Under the pieces are notes generated by a model. It saw nothing but the letters and a program-made list of their open reading frames with translations, had not been told where the DNA came from and did no database searches. DNA of 64,000 nucleotides from Mesobacillus jeotgali (GTDB lineage Bacteria > Bacillota > Bacilli > Bacillales > Cytobacillaceae). The stretch spans positions 977,526-1,041,525 of the forward strand of contig NZ_CP025025.1 of the NCBI RefSeq assembly GCF_002874535.1, read 5' to 3'. Below are positions 16,680 to 25,311 of the stretch, piece by piece; position 1 is the first letter of the stretch; each line of letters begins with the position of its first letter. A program made the translations under genes and the position numbers.

Positions 16680-17864
16680 TTAAAATCCTGATTTCCTGAA
16701 AAATAAATCGACAAGAGCGGAGATCCTTTTTTCCTCAATCTTGGGTTCGTCGAAGCTCATTGGTTTTGAGTTGACTTCATAAATGACATAATGGCCTTTT
16801 TCGGTGATTCCTGCATCAAGGGAGAATTCTCCGAAATAGCCTAACTCTTCAGTAAGCAGCTGTCCAATTTCTTTTACAGCCCAGTCGAAAAATCGGTCAT
16901 GTCTGTCATTCCTGACATTAATATAGGGGAGCATGATCCCTCCGTTTGGCAGGTGGGTAGTCAGGTCCTGCTTCTGGGATTGGCGGATGCCGATTCCAGT
17001 CACTTCGTACCCATCCGGTCCGTCATGGGCATGGACGCGGAAGTCAAATCGTTTGCCATCGATGGCTGTTGGAGTGACTTCTTTCTGGGCAATGTACTCG
17101 TATCTTAAGAGCTGCCTGGATTTAACCTTCCAGAATTCCTTTATGCCAGGATAAAGATGGCGATGTGAATGGCTTTCGAACTCAATTTGCCCGTTCTTTT
17201 GCCGCAGGCGGAAAATCCCGATACCCTTAGAGGATGAAGCAGGCTTCAGGTAGATACCTTCATGTTTATCGAGGAAAGCGGCTAACTGGATCATCGATTT
17301 CACAGCAATGCTTTCAGGCATTAGCTTTCTTAATTGTGGATGCCTGGCAAATAGTGAGTATAACTTGTTTTTATTGATAAAGGCAGGATTGAAAAATGGG
17401 ATTCCGAGCGCATTCAGGTAGTTCACGGCATCTTTAAAGGCTGGCTGCTGCTCTGCTTTCCGGAAGGGGACACGATTGAAAACAAGATGAGGCAGAGGTG
17501 TTCTCACAGGAATCCATTTTCGAGCATCAGGCAAAAATACGAACCCGGTGAGTCCATCTTTGACGATGGTTTCAGGAGGAAAGACGACAATCAATCCATT
17601 TCGGTTCAGCATCTCTGTCTGAAGTGCCTGAAACAATGAACCATTGCCGGAAAGGGACATATTCTTCCTCATTGAGGTCATGATTCCAACCAGCGGTCCG
17701 ATATTTTCCTGCTTGATTTTCAATACAAACTGTTTGCTGTTCTCCGGGATTATCTCTGAAGAAGCGGCAGGTACGATGATTCTATTAAAGCCAAAGCTGA
17801 ATTTTTCGCCAGCTTTGGCTTCATGTGTCCATTCCCTCGATTCAGCATTATAGCGGAGGATCAT
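16680..17864 (-). CDS. YheC/YheD-family ATP-grasp protein, paralogue 1
   Basis: A 394-residue ATP-grasp protein, last of four tandem paralogues. The N-terminal domain contains the linker VFNRVPFRKAE. The ATP-binding loop is GIYLKPASSSKGIGIFR, and the C-terminal metal-binding block is YEVNSKPMSF with the Glu and Asn ligands. The family is described as endospore-coat-associated; the joined substrates are unknown. The start overlaps the yheD stop by 4 nt (ATGA). It probably arose by duplication of yheD or yheC. Confidence 0.85.
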   Translation of the reverse strand: MILRYNAESREWTHEAKAGEKFSFGFNRIIVPAASSEIIPENSKQFVLKIKQENIGPLVGIMTSMRKNMSLSGNGSLFQALQTEMLNRNGLIVVFPPETIVKDGLTGFVFLPDARKWIPVRTPLPHLVFNRVPFRKAEQQPAFKDAVNYLNALGIPFFNPAFINKNKLYSLFARHPQLRKLMPESIAVKSMIQLAAFLDKHEGIYLKPASSSKGIGIFRLRQKNGQIEFESHSHRHLYPGIKEFWKVKSRQLLRYEYIAQKEVTPTAIDGKRFDFRVHAHDGPDGYEVTGIGIRQSQKQDLTTHLPNGGIMLPYINVRNDRHDRFFDWAVKEIGQLLTEELGYFGEFSLDAGITEKGHYVIYEVNSKPMSFDEPKIEEKRISALVDLFFRKSGF

Positions 17865-19228
17865 TTGAAAATATCCTCAGGGGCCGTAATGGCTTTTTCT
17901 GCTAAAAAAATGCCGAAGGATAGAGACAGTTTTCTTGTAAGCAAATCAAAATTCTTTAGCTTTGGATGCTTGAAAATCGACCGTCCTGGCTTTGAATTGG
18001 CTTCAAAGAGCCAAACCTTTCCCGTTTTATCGATTCCTAAGTCAAAGCCGATCTCGCCGATGATACCCTCCATATTCTTTTCCAAAATGGAACTTAACAG
18101 CAGAGATGCTTCAGAAAGTTTCTTCTCACAAAGCTCTCTCTCGGTTCTGTCTTCAAACAATTCATCAAGGGATTTTACGACTCCGCCGTTGTTTACATGA
18201 GTGGTCACGCTGCCATGGCCGGCAATTTTTGCAGCGATTGCCGCTACTTGCCACTGTCCGTATTCATCTTTATTTGTATGGACCCTGAAATCAATGAGTC
18301 TTTTTTCGGATCTAAGCAGGCTTATACCCTGCTGAACGATCATCTGGGAAAGATTTCGCTTGTAAAAAACCTTCTTCATTAACTTTTCAAGGCTTTCAAA
18401 CCTAGTTAACTTATTAATGCCCTCCTGGTCGCGGTAACGGCAATAATAATAGCCATTGTGCTTATCATACAAAATTTGGTGGATTCCCAGTCCAAGACTT
18501 CCGTTAGCAGGTTTGACATAGACGTTTCCATAGTTTGAAAGCATTCTTTCAATTACGGAAAAAGAAGAAAATTGATGTGTTTCAGGCAGATACTCTACGG
18601 CCCGTTCATCCTGCTGCAAACGCTCAAATACATCCAGCTTGCTGAAAAAGCCTGGATTATACCAGGGAATCAAGTAATCGGTCTGCATCCTGGATTTCAA
18701 GCTGAGAAGTTCAGATTTTCTTTCGGTGCGCCTGTTAGGAAGACGGTCGTATACAACATTGGGGAAGGGCACCTTAATTTTCATCCATCCTCCATCGACA
18801 AAGAAATAACCCTCAATCAATCCTTGGTCCCAGTCGATGTGCTCTTCGCCAAAGACGAAGGGAAGGGCACCTACAGATTTATTGACCGAAAGCAGTTTGG
18901 CAAAGAACATGGACCTCTCACCAATCGGTCTCAATGGAAAAGGTGTGAATCCAGATGTCAGAATGCCTATCAGAGGCCCGATAAACAAGGTATGCTGATC
19001 GATAAAAATATGCAATGAAGTTGATAAATCTGGCATCGAAAGTTCCTTCTGCACATCATTACTCAGGACTATCACATTTCTTCCCTTGGGATGAGGAGCA
19101 CATGTAACATCAACCACCTTGTTGCCAAAAGCGATTTTATGGATTTCCTTGTTATGTGTCAGATCAGCAGGTACAAAGACTAGTTGCTTGGAGTGTGAGA
19201 TGACTTCAACAGGATATTTTTTTCTCAT
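17861..19228 (-). CDS. yheD: YheD, endospore coat-associated ATP-grasp protein
   Basis: A 455-residue protein (B. subtilis YheD is 453). The N-terminal region of about 190 residues includes a GPLIGIL segment and VVYDRLPNRRTER. The ATP-grasp domain carries VYVKPANGSLGLG (about 236-248), LIDFRVHTNKD and the metal-binding motif FEANSKPGRS near residue 410. It overlaps the paralogues on both sides by 4 nt, so all three are translationally coupled. A role in spore surface assembly is established only as localisation in B. subtilis. Confidence 0.88.
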   Translation of the reverse strand: MRKKYPVEVISHSKQLVFVPADLTHNKEIHKIAFGNKVVDVTCAPHPKGRNVIVLSNDVQKELSMPDLSTSLHIFIDQHTLFIGPLIGILTSGFTPFPLRPIGERSMFFAKLLSVNKSVGALPFVFGEEHIDWDQGLIEGYFFVDGGWMKIKVPFPNVVYDRLPNRRTERKSELLSLKSRMQTDYLIPWYNPGFFSKLDVFERLQQDERAVEYLPETHQFSSFSVIERMLSNYGNVYVKPANGSLGLGIHQILYDKHNGYYYCRYRDQEGINKLTRFESLEKLMKKVFYKRNLSQMIVQQGISLLRSEKRLIDFRVHTNKDEYGQWQVAAIAAKIAGHGSVTTHVNNGGVVKSLDELFEDRTERELCEKKLSEASLLLSSILEKNMEGIIGEIGFDLGIDKTGKVWLFEANSKPGRSIFKHPKLKNFDLLTRKLSLSFGIFLAEKAITAPEDIFK

Positions 19229-20310
19229 AAGTGCTGTTCCTCTCTTTCTGGCAGAATTTCCGAAAGGACTCTGGCGTATTCAAGGGGTGCATTATATAGC
19301 ACCTCTTTTAAGTCCGGATTTGTGGAAGCAATGACTTTTCTGCCGGGCTTTGAATTTGTATCAAGCACCCACAGGGCATGGTCCTTTGATACACCAATAT
19401 CTACGCCCAGCTCAAAAAGCCGGGGAAAAGAAGCTTCAAGGATACCGGGCAGCTTTGAAAGAATTTCCTCTAATTCGTGTAAAATGAATCTTTTTGAACG
19501 GAAATTCAGTGAATTGGTATACTCTTCAAAAGGCAGGATTTCTCCGCCGGCACGTAAGTTCGAAAGGATTCCATCCTTGCTGCCACGGCGGATTCCCTTG
19601 CCGCGAACAATCCACTTTTCCTCATGATCCTTTTGCAGGAGCACTCTTATGTCAAAAGGACAATTTTCCGTATCGGACAGTTCCAGGTAAGGCTGCATCA
19701 TATACTCTTTCTTACTTAACAGGCTGTCGAGCCAATCCTCTGTCTCAGAGGTGGAATGGAAAGTTTTTGTGGATAGCCTGCCCCCAGGATCAGCTGAGAT
19801 TTCAAACTCTCCACCTGATTTTTCAATTTTATAAATCCCTGCGCCGCCAGAACCGGAGATCGGTTTCAAGACTGCCTTTTTCATAACCTCCAGCTGGGCA
19901 ACAACATCTTTTCCGCTGCCGATAAGAATCGTTTTCGGGATGTATGGAGACAGGGAGGAATTCGACAGAACCTCGTATATGGCCCATTTATTTGGCAAGC
20001 CATTTCCAAGGAAGGTAATATCATCTTTTTTCTTGAGCCATTTCACAATCGCCATCGCCTGCTTCGATAAAGGATCATTTGTATAAAAACAACGGTCATA
20101 AACGATCATGGGGAGCGGAAATTCGGACTTAACCCAGCAGCCTTTCTTGTGGTCGAATTTCTCTCCCGATACCAATTGTGTTACGGGATGGATTTTAGCA
20201 GGTGAGAACCGAAAGCAGGTGAACATGTTTGGATTCGCCCTCCTGGCAATCTCGGTAAAATATGTTAGTTCACTTTTAAAGGAAAGTGACATCATTCCGA
20301 ATGTAATCAT
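19225..20310 (-). CDS. YheC/YheD-family ATP-grasp protein, paralogue 3
   Basis: A 361-residue protein. The ATG at 20310 is chosen because AAGGAG lies 8 nt upstream; earlier in-frame ATGs overlap or precede that ribosome site. ATP-grasp landmarks are AVLKPISGSGGAGIYKIE, PFDIRVLLQKD and the C-terminal LDTNSKPGRK. In that last motif an Asp replaces the Glu seen in its three neighbours, a metal-ligand change that may alter activity. The stop overlaps the yheD start (ATGA). A deletion-derivative repeat (R3) sits just upstream. Confidence 0.85.
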   Translation of the reverse strand: MITFGMMSLSFKSELTYFTEIARRANPNMFTCFRFSPAKIHPVTQLVSGEKFDHKKGCWVKSEFPLPMIVYDRCFYTNDPLSKQAMAIVKWLKKKDDITFLGNGLPNKWAIYEVLSNSSLSPYIPKTILIGSGKDVVAQLEVMKKAVLKPISGSGGAGIYKIEKSGGEFEISADPGGRLSTKTFHSTSETEDWLDSLLSKKEYMMQPYLELSDTENCPFDIRVLLQKDHEEKWIVRGKGIRRGSKDGILSNLRAGGEILPFEEYTNSLNFRSKRFILHELEEILSKLPGILEASFPRLFELGVDIGVSKDHALWVLDTNSKPGRKVIASTNPDLKEVLYNAPLEYARVLSEILPEREEQHL

Positions 20311-20333
20311 TTGCATTACTCCTTTTGTGCAGG

Positions 20334-20414
20334 GATAAGAAAGTATAATTCTCATTTATAGAATTGTTCAGCTGCAGCGCTTGACGGGGCTGACCAGGCG
20401 CTTGCGCATTTCAG
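20334..20414 (+). repeat. Dispersed structured repeat, internally deleted copy R3
   Basis: Keeps both ends of the element, GATAAGAAAGTATAATT at the left and CAGCGCTTGACGGGGCTGACC with AGGCGCTTGCGC at the right, but lacks the core GAAGTC/GACTTC hairpin. It fills the gap between the stop of yheC (20416) and the ribosome site of the next gene. Confidence 0.75.
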
Positions 20415-20415
20415 T

Positions 20416-21519
20416 TTATAGTTGGCAAAGTCCATAGCAATGGTCGATGATGGCTTTTGTCGAGGGCCTGATTTTCGTGCCGCGCTCTTCAAAATTCTTG
20501 GAAGGCTTCGAGTTGGCTTCGATCAGCCACAGGTTACCTTTAATATCAATCCCAATATCAATTCCCAGCTCGGCTGTGAGTCCTTCCGCATTTCTGCTGA
20601 TGACTTCTGCGATTTCCAGGGCAAGCTCTTTCATTAGTGCCAACTGATGCCTCGCTTGTTCCTTTCCGAAAATCAATGCGAGAGTATGCCCCGGTTTCAT
20701 GACCTCACCTCCGCGGGCTATATTGGATACGAAAAACTGTTCTGCGGAAACCCTGGCGACGATGGAGGTAACCTTCCAGAATTGCTGAGCGTTTTTATGA
20801 CAGAGGACCCTGAAGTCCATCCTTCTGCCATTTAACTCTGATAGCTGTACACCTTGTTGAATGATGCATAGCCGTTTTCCAACTATCGGATTGATGGCAC
20901 GGGCCAGTTCTGTTACATGTTTGAAGGCCGGAAGATCCTTGGCCGGCATCGAGGATAATGATGCATTGATCATCGAGTCACTTTTGGCTACCTGGATAAT
21001 ATTCCGTCCCTGGCTGCCATGAACAGGTTTGATGTATAGCTCATCATGCTTTTCGAGCATGGTTTCGAGCTGAGTCCCCGAATATAGATGTGTTTCAGGT
21101 ATGAACGAATGCAAGTGGTCTTCTTTCAATAAAGATTCATGAATCTCCCACTTTGAAAGAAATCTGTGATTAAATATCTTTATTCCCAGAGCTTCCAATT
21201 TATTTAAAAATCCCTTAAATCCTTTGCTGATTTCGGTCCTTCGGGATGAAACCCGGTTGTAGATTACAGCGGGAAAGGGAAAGAGTCCTTTTTTCCAGTC
21301 ATCTGCATTTTCATCGTATGAATAGCCCTCGACTCCTTCGTCAGAAAAGCCTTTGAGTGAAAAAACATAAAAGCTTCCGCCTAGTTCTGAAATTCCCTGG
21401 TGAAGCTCTTCGCAAAAGGAATGTACTTTTCCGAAGTCAGGACCATGATCTTCTTTTATTTCAGTCAGTAAAGCGATGACGGGATTGTTGGGTAAGCTTT
21501 TCGATTTTGCTGGCGTCAT
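20416..21519 (-). CDS. yheC: YheC, endospore coat-associated ATP-grasp protein
   Basis: A 367-residue protein (B. subtilis YheC is 363). First gene of the four-member ATP-grasp cluster. The N-terminal domain ends with VIYNRVSSRRTE. The ATP-binding loop is LYIKPVHGSQGRNIIQV, RMDFRVLCHKN follows, and the C-terminal metal-binding block is IEANSKPSKNF. GAGGAG precedes the ATG. It is separated from the downstream paralogue by repeat R3, so it may be transcribed with it or ended within the repeat. Confidence 0.85.
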   Translation of the reverse strand: MTPAKSKSLPNNPVIALLTEIKEDHGPDFGKVHSFCEELHQGISELGGSFYVFSLKGFSDEGVEGYSYDENADDWKKGLFPFPAVIYNRVSSRRTEISKGFKGFLNKLEALGIKIFNHRFLSKWEIHESLLKEDHLHSFIPETHLYSGTQLETMLEKHDELYIKPVHGSQGRNIIQVAKSDSMINASLSSMPAKDLPAFKHVTELARAINPIVGKRLCIIQQGVQLSELNGRRMDFRVLCHKNAQQFWKVTSIVARVSAEQFFVSNIARGGEVMKPGHTLALIFGKEQARHQLALMKELALEIAEVISRNAEGLTAELGIDIGIDIKGNLWLIEANSKPSKNFEERGTKIRPSTKAIIDHCYGLCQL

Positions 21520-21656
21520 AGCTTCTCCTCATTTTCTTTAAGGGTGAATAAGAAAACTCGCTACTGTAAAATAGGCAAACACACATATTGCATTCTATGA
21601 ATAGTAGTTGGTATTGGTGATTTTCAAAGGAGTTAGATTGCTGCTAACCCGAACTT

Positions 21657-21686
21657 TTGGCATTCAGCAACATAGTTTGTTATAGT
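21657..21686 (+). promoter_or_regulatory. SigA promoter of yheA
   Basis: TTGGCA (21657-21662), 18 nt spacer, TATAGT (21681-21686), about 36 nt before the yheA start. Confidence 0.6.
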
Positions 21687-21721
21687 GGTGTGGAGCGTTT
21701 AACGTAGAAGGAGTGATTTGA

Positions 21722-22081
21722 ATGGCAGTAAATCTTTACGATTCAGCCTACGAATTGGAAAAAGCAATCAGAAACAGTGCGGAATACACAGAATTAAAAA
21801 AACTTTATGATGCTGTAAACAGCGATGAATCAGCAAAAAGAATGTTTGAAAGCTTCCGCAATATCCAGATGCAGCTTCAGGAAAAGCAAATGACTGGGCA
21901 GGAAATTACCCAGGAAGAAGTAGAACAGGCGCAAAAGACAGTGGCACTTGTCCAGCAGCATGAGTTAATCTCAAAGTTGATGGAAGCAGAGCAAAGAATG
22001 AGCATGGTTATTGGCGAACTTAACCAGGTAATCATGAAGCCTCTTGAAGAGCTTTACGGAAATCCGAACCAGCAGCAATAA
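21722..22081 (+). CDS. yheA: YheA, YlbF/YmcA-family protein
   Basis: A 119-residue, almost wholly helical protein of the YlbF/YheA/YmcA family (DUF964). Heptad-rich helices run from NLYDSAYELEKAIRNSAEY to MVIGELNQVIMKPLEELYG. Family relatives YlbF and YmcA form a complex that promotes RNase Y-dependent RNA processing; YheA itself has no firm assignment. GAAGGAGTG ribosome site, SigA promoter upstream, terminator downstream. Confidence 0.88.
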   Translation: MAVNLYDSAYELEKAIRNSAEYTELKKLYDAVNSDESAKRMFESFRNIQMQLQEKQMTGQEITQEEVEQAQKTVALVQQHELISKLMEAEQRMSMVIGELNQVIMKPLEELYGNPNQQQ

Positions 22082-22091
22082 TAGAATGACA

Positions 22092-22120
22092 GAACTCCCG
22101 CCGATGTGCGGGAGTTTTTT
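22092..22120 (+). terminator. Terminator of yheA
   Basis: ACTCCCGC/GCGGGAGT stem with T-run. Confidence 0.88.
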
Positions 22121-22292
22121 GTTGTACAGAAAAGAGGGGAATTTGTCAGTCAGCAAGATTATGAGGACATAAATCAGTGGAAAAAAGTAAAAACTGTCCG
22201 TCATCAATGCCACTTTTTGGAGGCAAGGCTCGTTCATTTTTACCCTGACAACTGGATCACGCATGCAAGCTAAATCAAAATCCTGCCCATGT

Positions 22293-22320
22293 TCTATTCT
22301 CTCGGTTTCTATCATACAAG
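22293..22320 (+). promoter_or_regulatory. Possible SigE promoter of yhaX
   Basis: TCTATT (22293-22298), 14 nt spacer, CATACAAG (22313-22320), close to the SigE -10 CATACAAT. It lies 41 nt before the yhaX start. B. subtilis yhaX is a mother-cell gene, which fits. Confidence 0.4.
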
Positions 22321-22360
22321 TTAAATAAGGACAAAAACACCGAGAAATGGGGGCATAATT

Positions 22361-23233
22361 ATGATTTACCGTCTTCTTGCGCTTAACGTGGATGGAACGA
22401 TTCTCCAATCAAATGGAAGGCTCCATAAATCCACAAGGGATGCGATTGAGTACGTTCAGCAAAAAGGAGTTTACGTGACTCTAGTAACTTCTAGAAGCTT
22501 TCCATCTGCCAAAAAAGTGGCTAAAGCGCTGAAAATAAATTCTTTGCTGGTTACTCACCTAGGATCCTATATTTCTCATGACCTTCGCAGTGACCCGGTC
22601 TTTGAAAAACGGATTCCCGAGGATGTAACCTTTCAGCTAGTCAGATTCCTTGAAAGCTTCCCTTGCCAAATCCGGCTTGTGCATGAAAAGTTTTCATTGG
22701 CAAACAAGTATAAATTAAACCATAACCTGTTGGCAAAAACCGTATTCACATCAGGCGATCCGATTTTTTACTCACAGCAATTCACGGATTCTATCAGTGA
22801 AACTCTGGTCAATGAGCCAGTCTCTCCACCTAAAATTGAAGTCTATTTCGAGTACGAAGAAGATTTGAAGGATGCACAGCAGGCGGTCAATGGGATGTTC
22901 TCAGAAGTGTCCATGTCCAAGCTGAATGATTACAGGCTGGATATCATGCCTGAGGGTGTCTCAAAACTGAATGGTCTAATCCAATTAGGTGAACACCTGG
23001 GCATACAGTTGAAAGAAATGGTCGCAATTGGCGATGGTCATGATGACATAGAAATGATTGAAGCCTGCGGACTTGGCGTCGCCATGGGGAATGCTTCAGT
23101 AGAAGTAAAAAAGGCTTCGGATTGGGTAACCCGATCGAATAATCAGCACGGTGTCAGCTATATGGTCAAGGAACATTTCCGCAAACAACAGCCAATTGAA
23201 TTCCTGAGAAAAATGAATATTATTAAAATGTAA
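22361..23233 (+). CDS. yhaX: YhaX, Cof-type HAD-superfamily protein with altered nucleophile
   Basis: A 290-residue HAD hydrolase fold with a C2-type cap. Motif I reads ALNVDGT, so Asn9 stands where the phosphoryl-accepting Asp of DxDGT is expected; the second Asp (Asp11) is present. Motif II (LVTSRS), motif III Lys (GVSKLNGL) and motif IV (IGDGHDDIEM) look intact. With Asn at the nucleophile position, catalysis may be lost or depend on deamidation. In B. subtilis yhaX is sporulation-expressed and lies in the same place before hemZ. A terminator follows. Confidence 0.85.
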   Translation: MIYRLLALNVDGTILQSNGRLHKSTRDAIEYVQQKGVYVTLVTSRSFPSAKKVAKALKINSLLVTHLGSYISHDLRSDPVFEKRIPEDVTFQLVRFLESFPCQIRLVHEKFSLANKYKLNHNLLAKTVFTSGDPIFYSQQFTDSISETLVNEPVSPPKIEVYFEYEEDLKDAQQAVNGMFSEVSMSKLNDYRLDIMPEGVSKLNGLIQLGEHLGIQLKEMVAIGDGHDDIEMIEACGLGVAMGNASVEVKKASDWVTRSNNQHGVSYMVKEHFRKQQPIEFLRKMNIIKM

Positions 23234-23240
23234 AATAGGG

Positions 23241-23272
23241 GCATGCCTGTAATTGATCGCAGGCATGCTTTT
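23241..23272 (+). terminator. Terminator of yhaX
   Basis: GCATGCCTG...CAGGCATGC stem with a short T-run. Confidence 0.8.
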
Positions 23273-23282
23273 GCTGTGTTTG

Positions 23283-23392
23283 GGAATATATTTGGTTTTT
23301 TAGGAAAATATCAAAGGATTTCAGGAATATATAAGATTTTTTGGAAAATAAGTGCTGGTTAAGGAATATATGAGTTTTTTAAGGAAAATGAA
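23283..23392. repeat. About 20-bp intergenic array with GGAAtATA/GGAAAATA keyword
   Basis: GGAA starts at 23283, 23303, 23324, 23343, 23363 and 23383, a 19-21-bp period. GGAATATAT units alternate with GGAAAAT units, separated by T-rich tracts. It sits directly after the yhaX terminator. Confidence 0.7.
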
Positions 23393-23516
23393 TGGGATGT
23401 CTATAATACTTCAATTAGTACTAACCGAAAACTGGTAGCTTTTGCACTGTCTTGACCTTTGAATCATACTTCTATTACACTTATTGAAGCATGTTTAATT
23501 GAAAAAGGTGAATCTC

Positions 23517-25025
23517 ATGAGAATTAATATAAATGGAATACAAGATGACAGATTACAGCGTCCTTTAGGGTTAATCGCTAATTTATTCTTTGAAGAATCA
23601 GAAGTCACATTAAGCGAGACAGCTGAGGAATTTGATGCGGTAATTGATTTCGATGTTCAAAATGTGGACGGAGAGTTTTTTGTAAAAGCAGCTTTGGCGG
23701 CAGATGGCGAGAGTTTTACAGCAGAAGCCAACAAAGGAATTCCAGCCGGCTTAAGCGATAAAGAAGAATTCAAATTGCTCAAAACAGTCATTTCAAGGGC
23801 TTATTTAAAAGTGCTTCAGGACTGGACAGGAATGATCCAGAAGTGGGGCATACTCACCGGAGTCCGTCCTACCAAGCTTTTGCATAAAAAGCTCCGTGAA
23901 GGAATGAAACAGGATGATGCCCATAAAGAGCTGAAGGAACAGTATTTGATATCAGATGAAAAAATACAGCTCATGCAGCAAATCGTTGATCGTCAGCTGG
24001 CTGTCCTGCCTGACTTGTATGATCTGCAAAATGGTGTCAGCATTTATATTGGCATCCCGTTTTGCCCGACGAAGTGTGCATACTGCACATTCCCAGCTTA
24101 TGCTATCAACGGCCGGCAGGGGTCAGTGGATTCTTTCCTAGGCGGGCTTCACTACGAAATCCGCCAAATCGGGGACTGGCTGAAAAAGAATGATATCAAG
24201 ATTACTACGGTCTATTATGGAGGCGGCACACCAACCTCGATTACCGCTGAAGAAATGGATATGCTGTATGAAGAGGTTCAACAGTCCTTCCCGGATGTTG
24301 AGAATATCAGGGAAGTGACCGTCGAAGCAGGCCGGCCGGACACAATTACACCTGAAAAGCTGGAAGTGCTGAAAAAGTGGAATATCGACCGGATCAGCAT
24401 CAATCCGCAATCATATATCCAGGAAACATTGAAGGCGATCGGTCGTCACCATACAGTGGAAGAAACGGTTGAAAAATTCCACCTGGCCCGCGAATTGGGT
24501 ATGAACAATATTAATATGGATTTGATTATTGGCCTCCCTGGGGAAGGAACGAATGAATTTGCCCATACCCTTGCGGAAACAGAAAAATTGATGCCGGAAT
24601 CTTTGACGGTCCACACTCTTTCTTTTAAAAGAGCGTCAGAAATGACAAGAAATAAACAGAAATACAAAGTAGCTGGCCGGGATGAGATTGAAAGAATGAT
24701 GGATATGGCTGAAACATGGACGAAGGAGCATGACTATGTTCCGTATTATCTGTACAGGCAGAAGAACATTTTAGGTAACCTGGAGAATGTGGGCTATGCT
24801 TTCCCGGAACAGGAGAGTCTTTATAATATTATCATCATGGAAGAACAGCAGACCATCATCGGCCTTGGATGCGGAGCATCTAGCAAGTTCATTGATCCCG
24901 AAACAGGTGTCATCACGCAATTCTCGAATCCAAAGGATCCAAAGTCATATAACGACAGCTTTGAAGAATACGCCAGTAAAAAGATCGAAATCCTCGATTC
25001 TTTGTTTAAAAAAGCTACAATCTAA
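23517..25025 (+). CDS. hemZ: HemZ, radical-SAM coproporphyrinogen III dehydrogenase-like enzyme
   Basis: About 502 residues (B. subtilis HemZ is 501). An N-terminal domain of about 150 residues is specific to HemZ. The radical-SAM core follows, with CPTKCAYC (about Cys183, Cys187, Cys190) binding the 4Fe-4S cluster and a YYGGGTPTS SAM loop. It is assigned to oxygen-independent coproporphyrinogen III oxidation; most support is from homology. The ATG at 23517 is chosen because AAAGGTGA lies upstream; an earlier TTG includes that site. Terminator downstream. Confidence 0.88.
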   Translation: MRININGIQDDRLQRPLGLIANLFFEESEVTLSETAEEFDAVIDFDVQNVDGEFFVKAALAADGESFTAEANKGIPAGLSDKEEFKLLKTVISRAYLKVLQDWTGMIQKWGILTGVRPTKLLHKKLREGMKQDDAHKELKEQYLISDEKIQLMQQIVDRQLAVLPDLYDLQNGVSIYIGIPFCPTKCAYCTFPAYAINGRQGSVDSFLGGLHYEIRQIGDWLKKNDIKITTVYYGGGTPTSITAEEMDMLYEEVQQSFPDVENIREVTVEAGRPDTITPEKLEVLKKWNIDRISINPQSYIQETLKAIGRHHTVEETVEKFHLARELGMNNINMDLIIGLPGEGTNEFAHTLAETEKLMPESLTVHTLSFKRASEMTRNKQKYKVAGRDEIERMMDMAETWTKEHDYVPYYLYRQKNILGNLENVGYAFPEQESLYNIIIMEEQQTIIGLGCGASSKFIDPETGVITQFSNPKDPKSYNDSFEEYASKKIEILDSLFKKATI

Positions 25026-25029
25026 TGGT

Positions 25030-25064
25030 GAAAAGCTCCCGAAGATGAATCTCGGGAGCTTTTC
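25030..25064 (+). terminator. Terminator of hemZ
   Basis: Perfect GAAAAGCTCCCGA/TCGGGAGCTTTTC stem. Confidence 0.85.
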
Positions 25065-25085
25065 GCTTCGAATTAAAGTTTTATT

Positions 25086-25212
25086 CCGCAATATAGAGTT
25101 ACCAATTTCATGCTAATAACTAGTAATTCCGCGAAAATAGCAGGTATTTCCACGAAAACAGCTTCTGATTCCGCGAAATGGAAAAACCATACAATTGTTT
25201 ACCGCGAAAATC
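25086..25212. repeat. 21-bp intergenic array with TTCCGCGAAAA keyword
   Basis: TTCC(G/A)CGAAA starts at 25127, 25148 and 25169, exactly 21 bp apart, with outlying partial units at 25084 and 25202. Spacer halves differ between units. It follows the hemZ terminator. Confidence 0.75.
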
Positions 25213-25311
25213 TGTCCATTCTTTAAAAAATCCAAATAGTGAGAAAAAAGGTTTTTAAATATAACTTCTCCCTATATAATGAAATTATAAGGATAAATGG
25301 AGGGGATGAAG

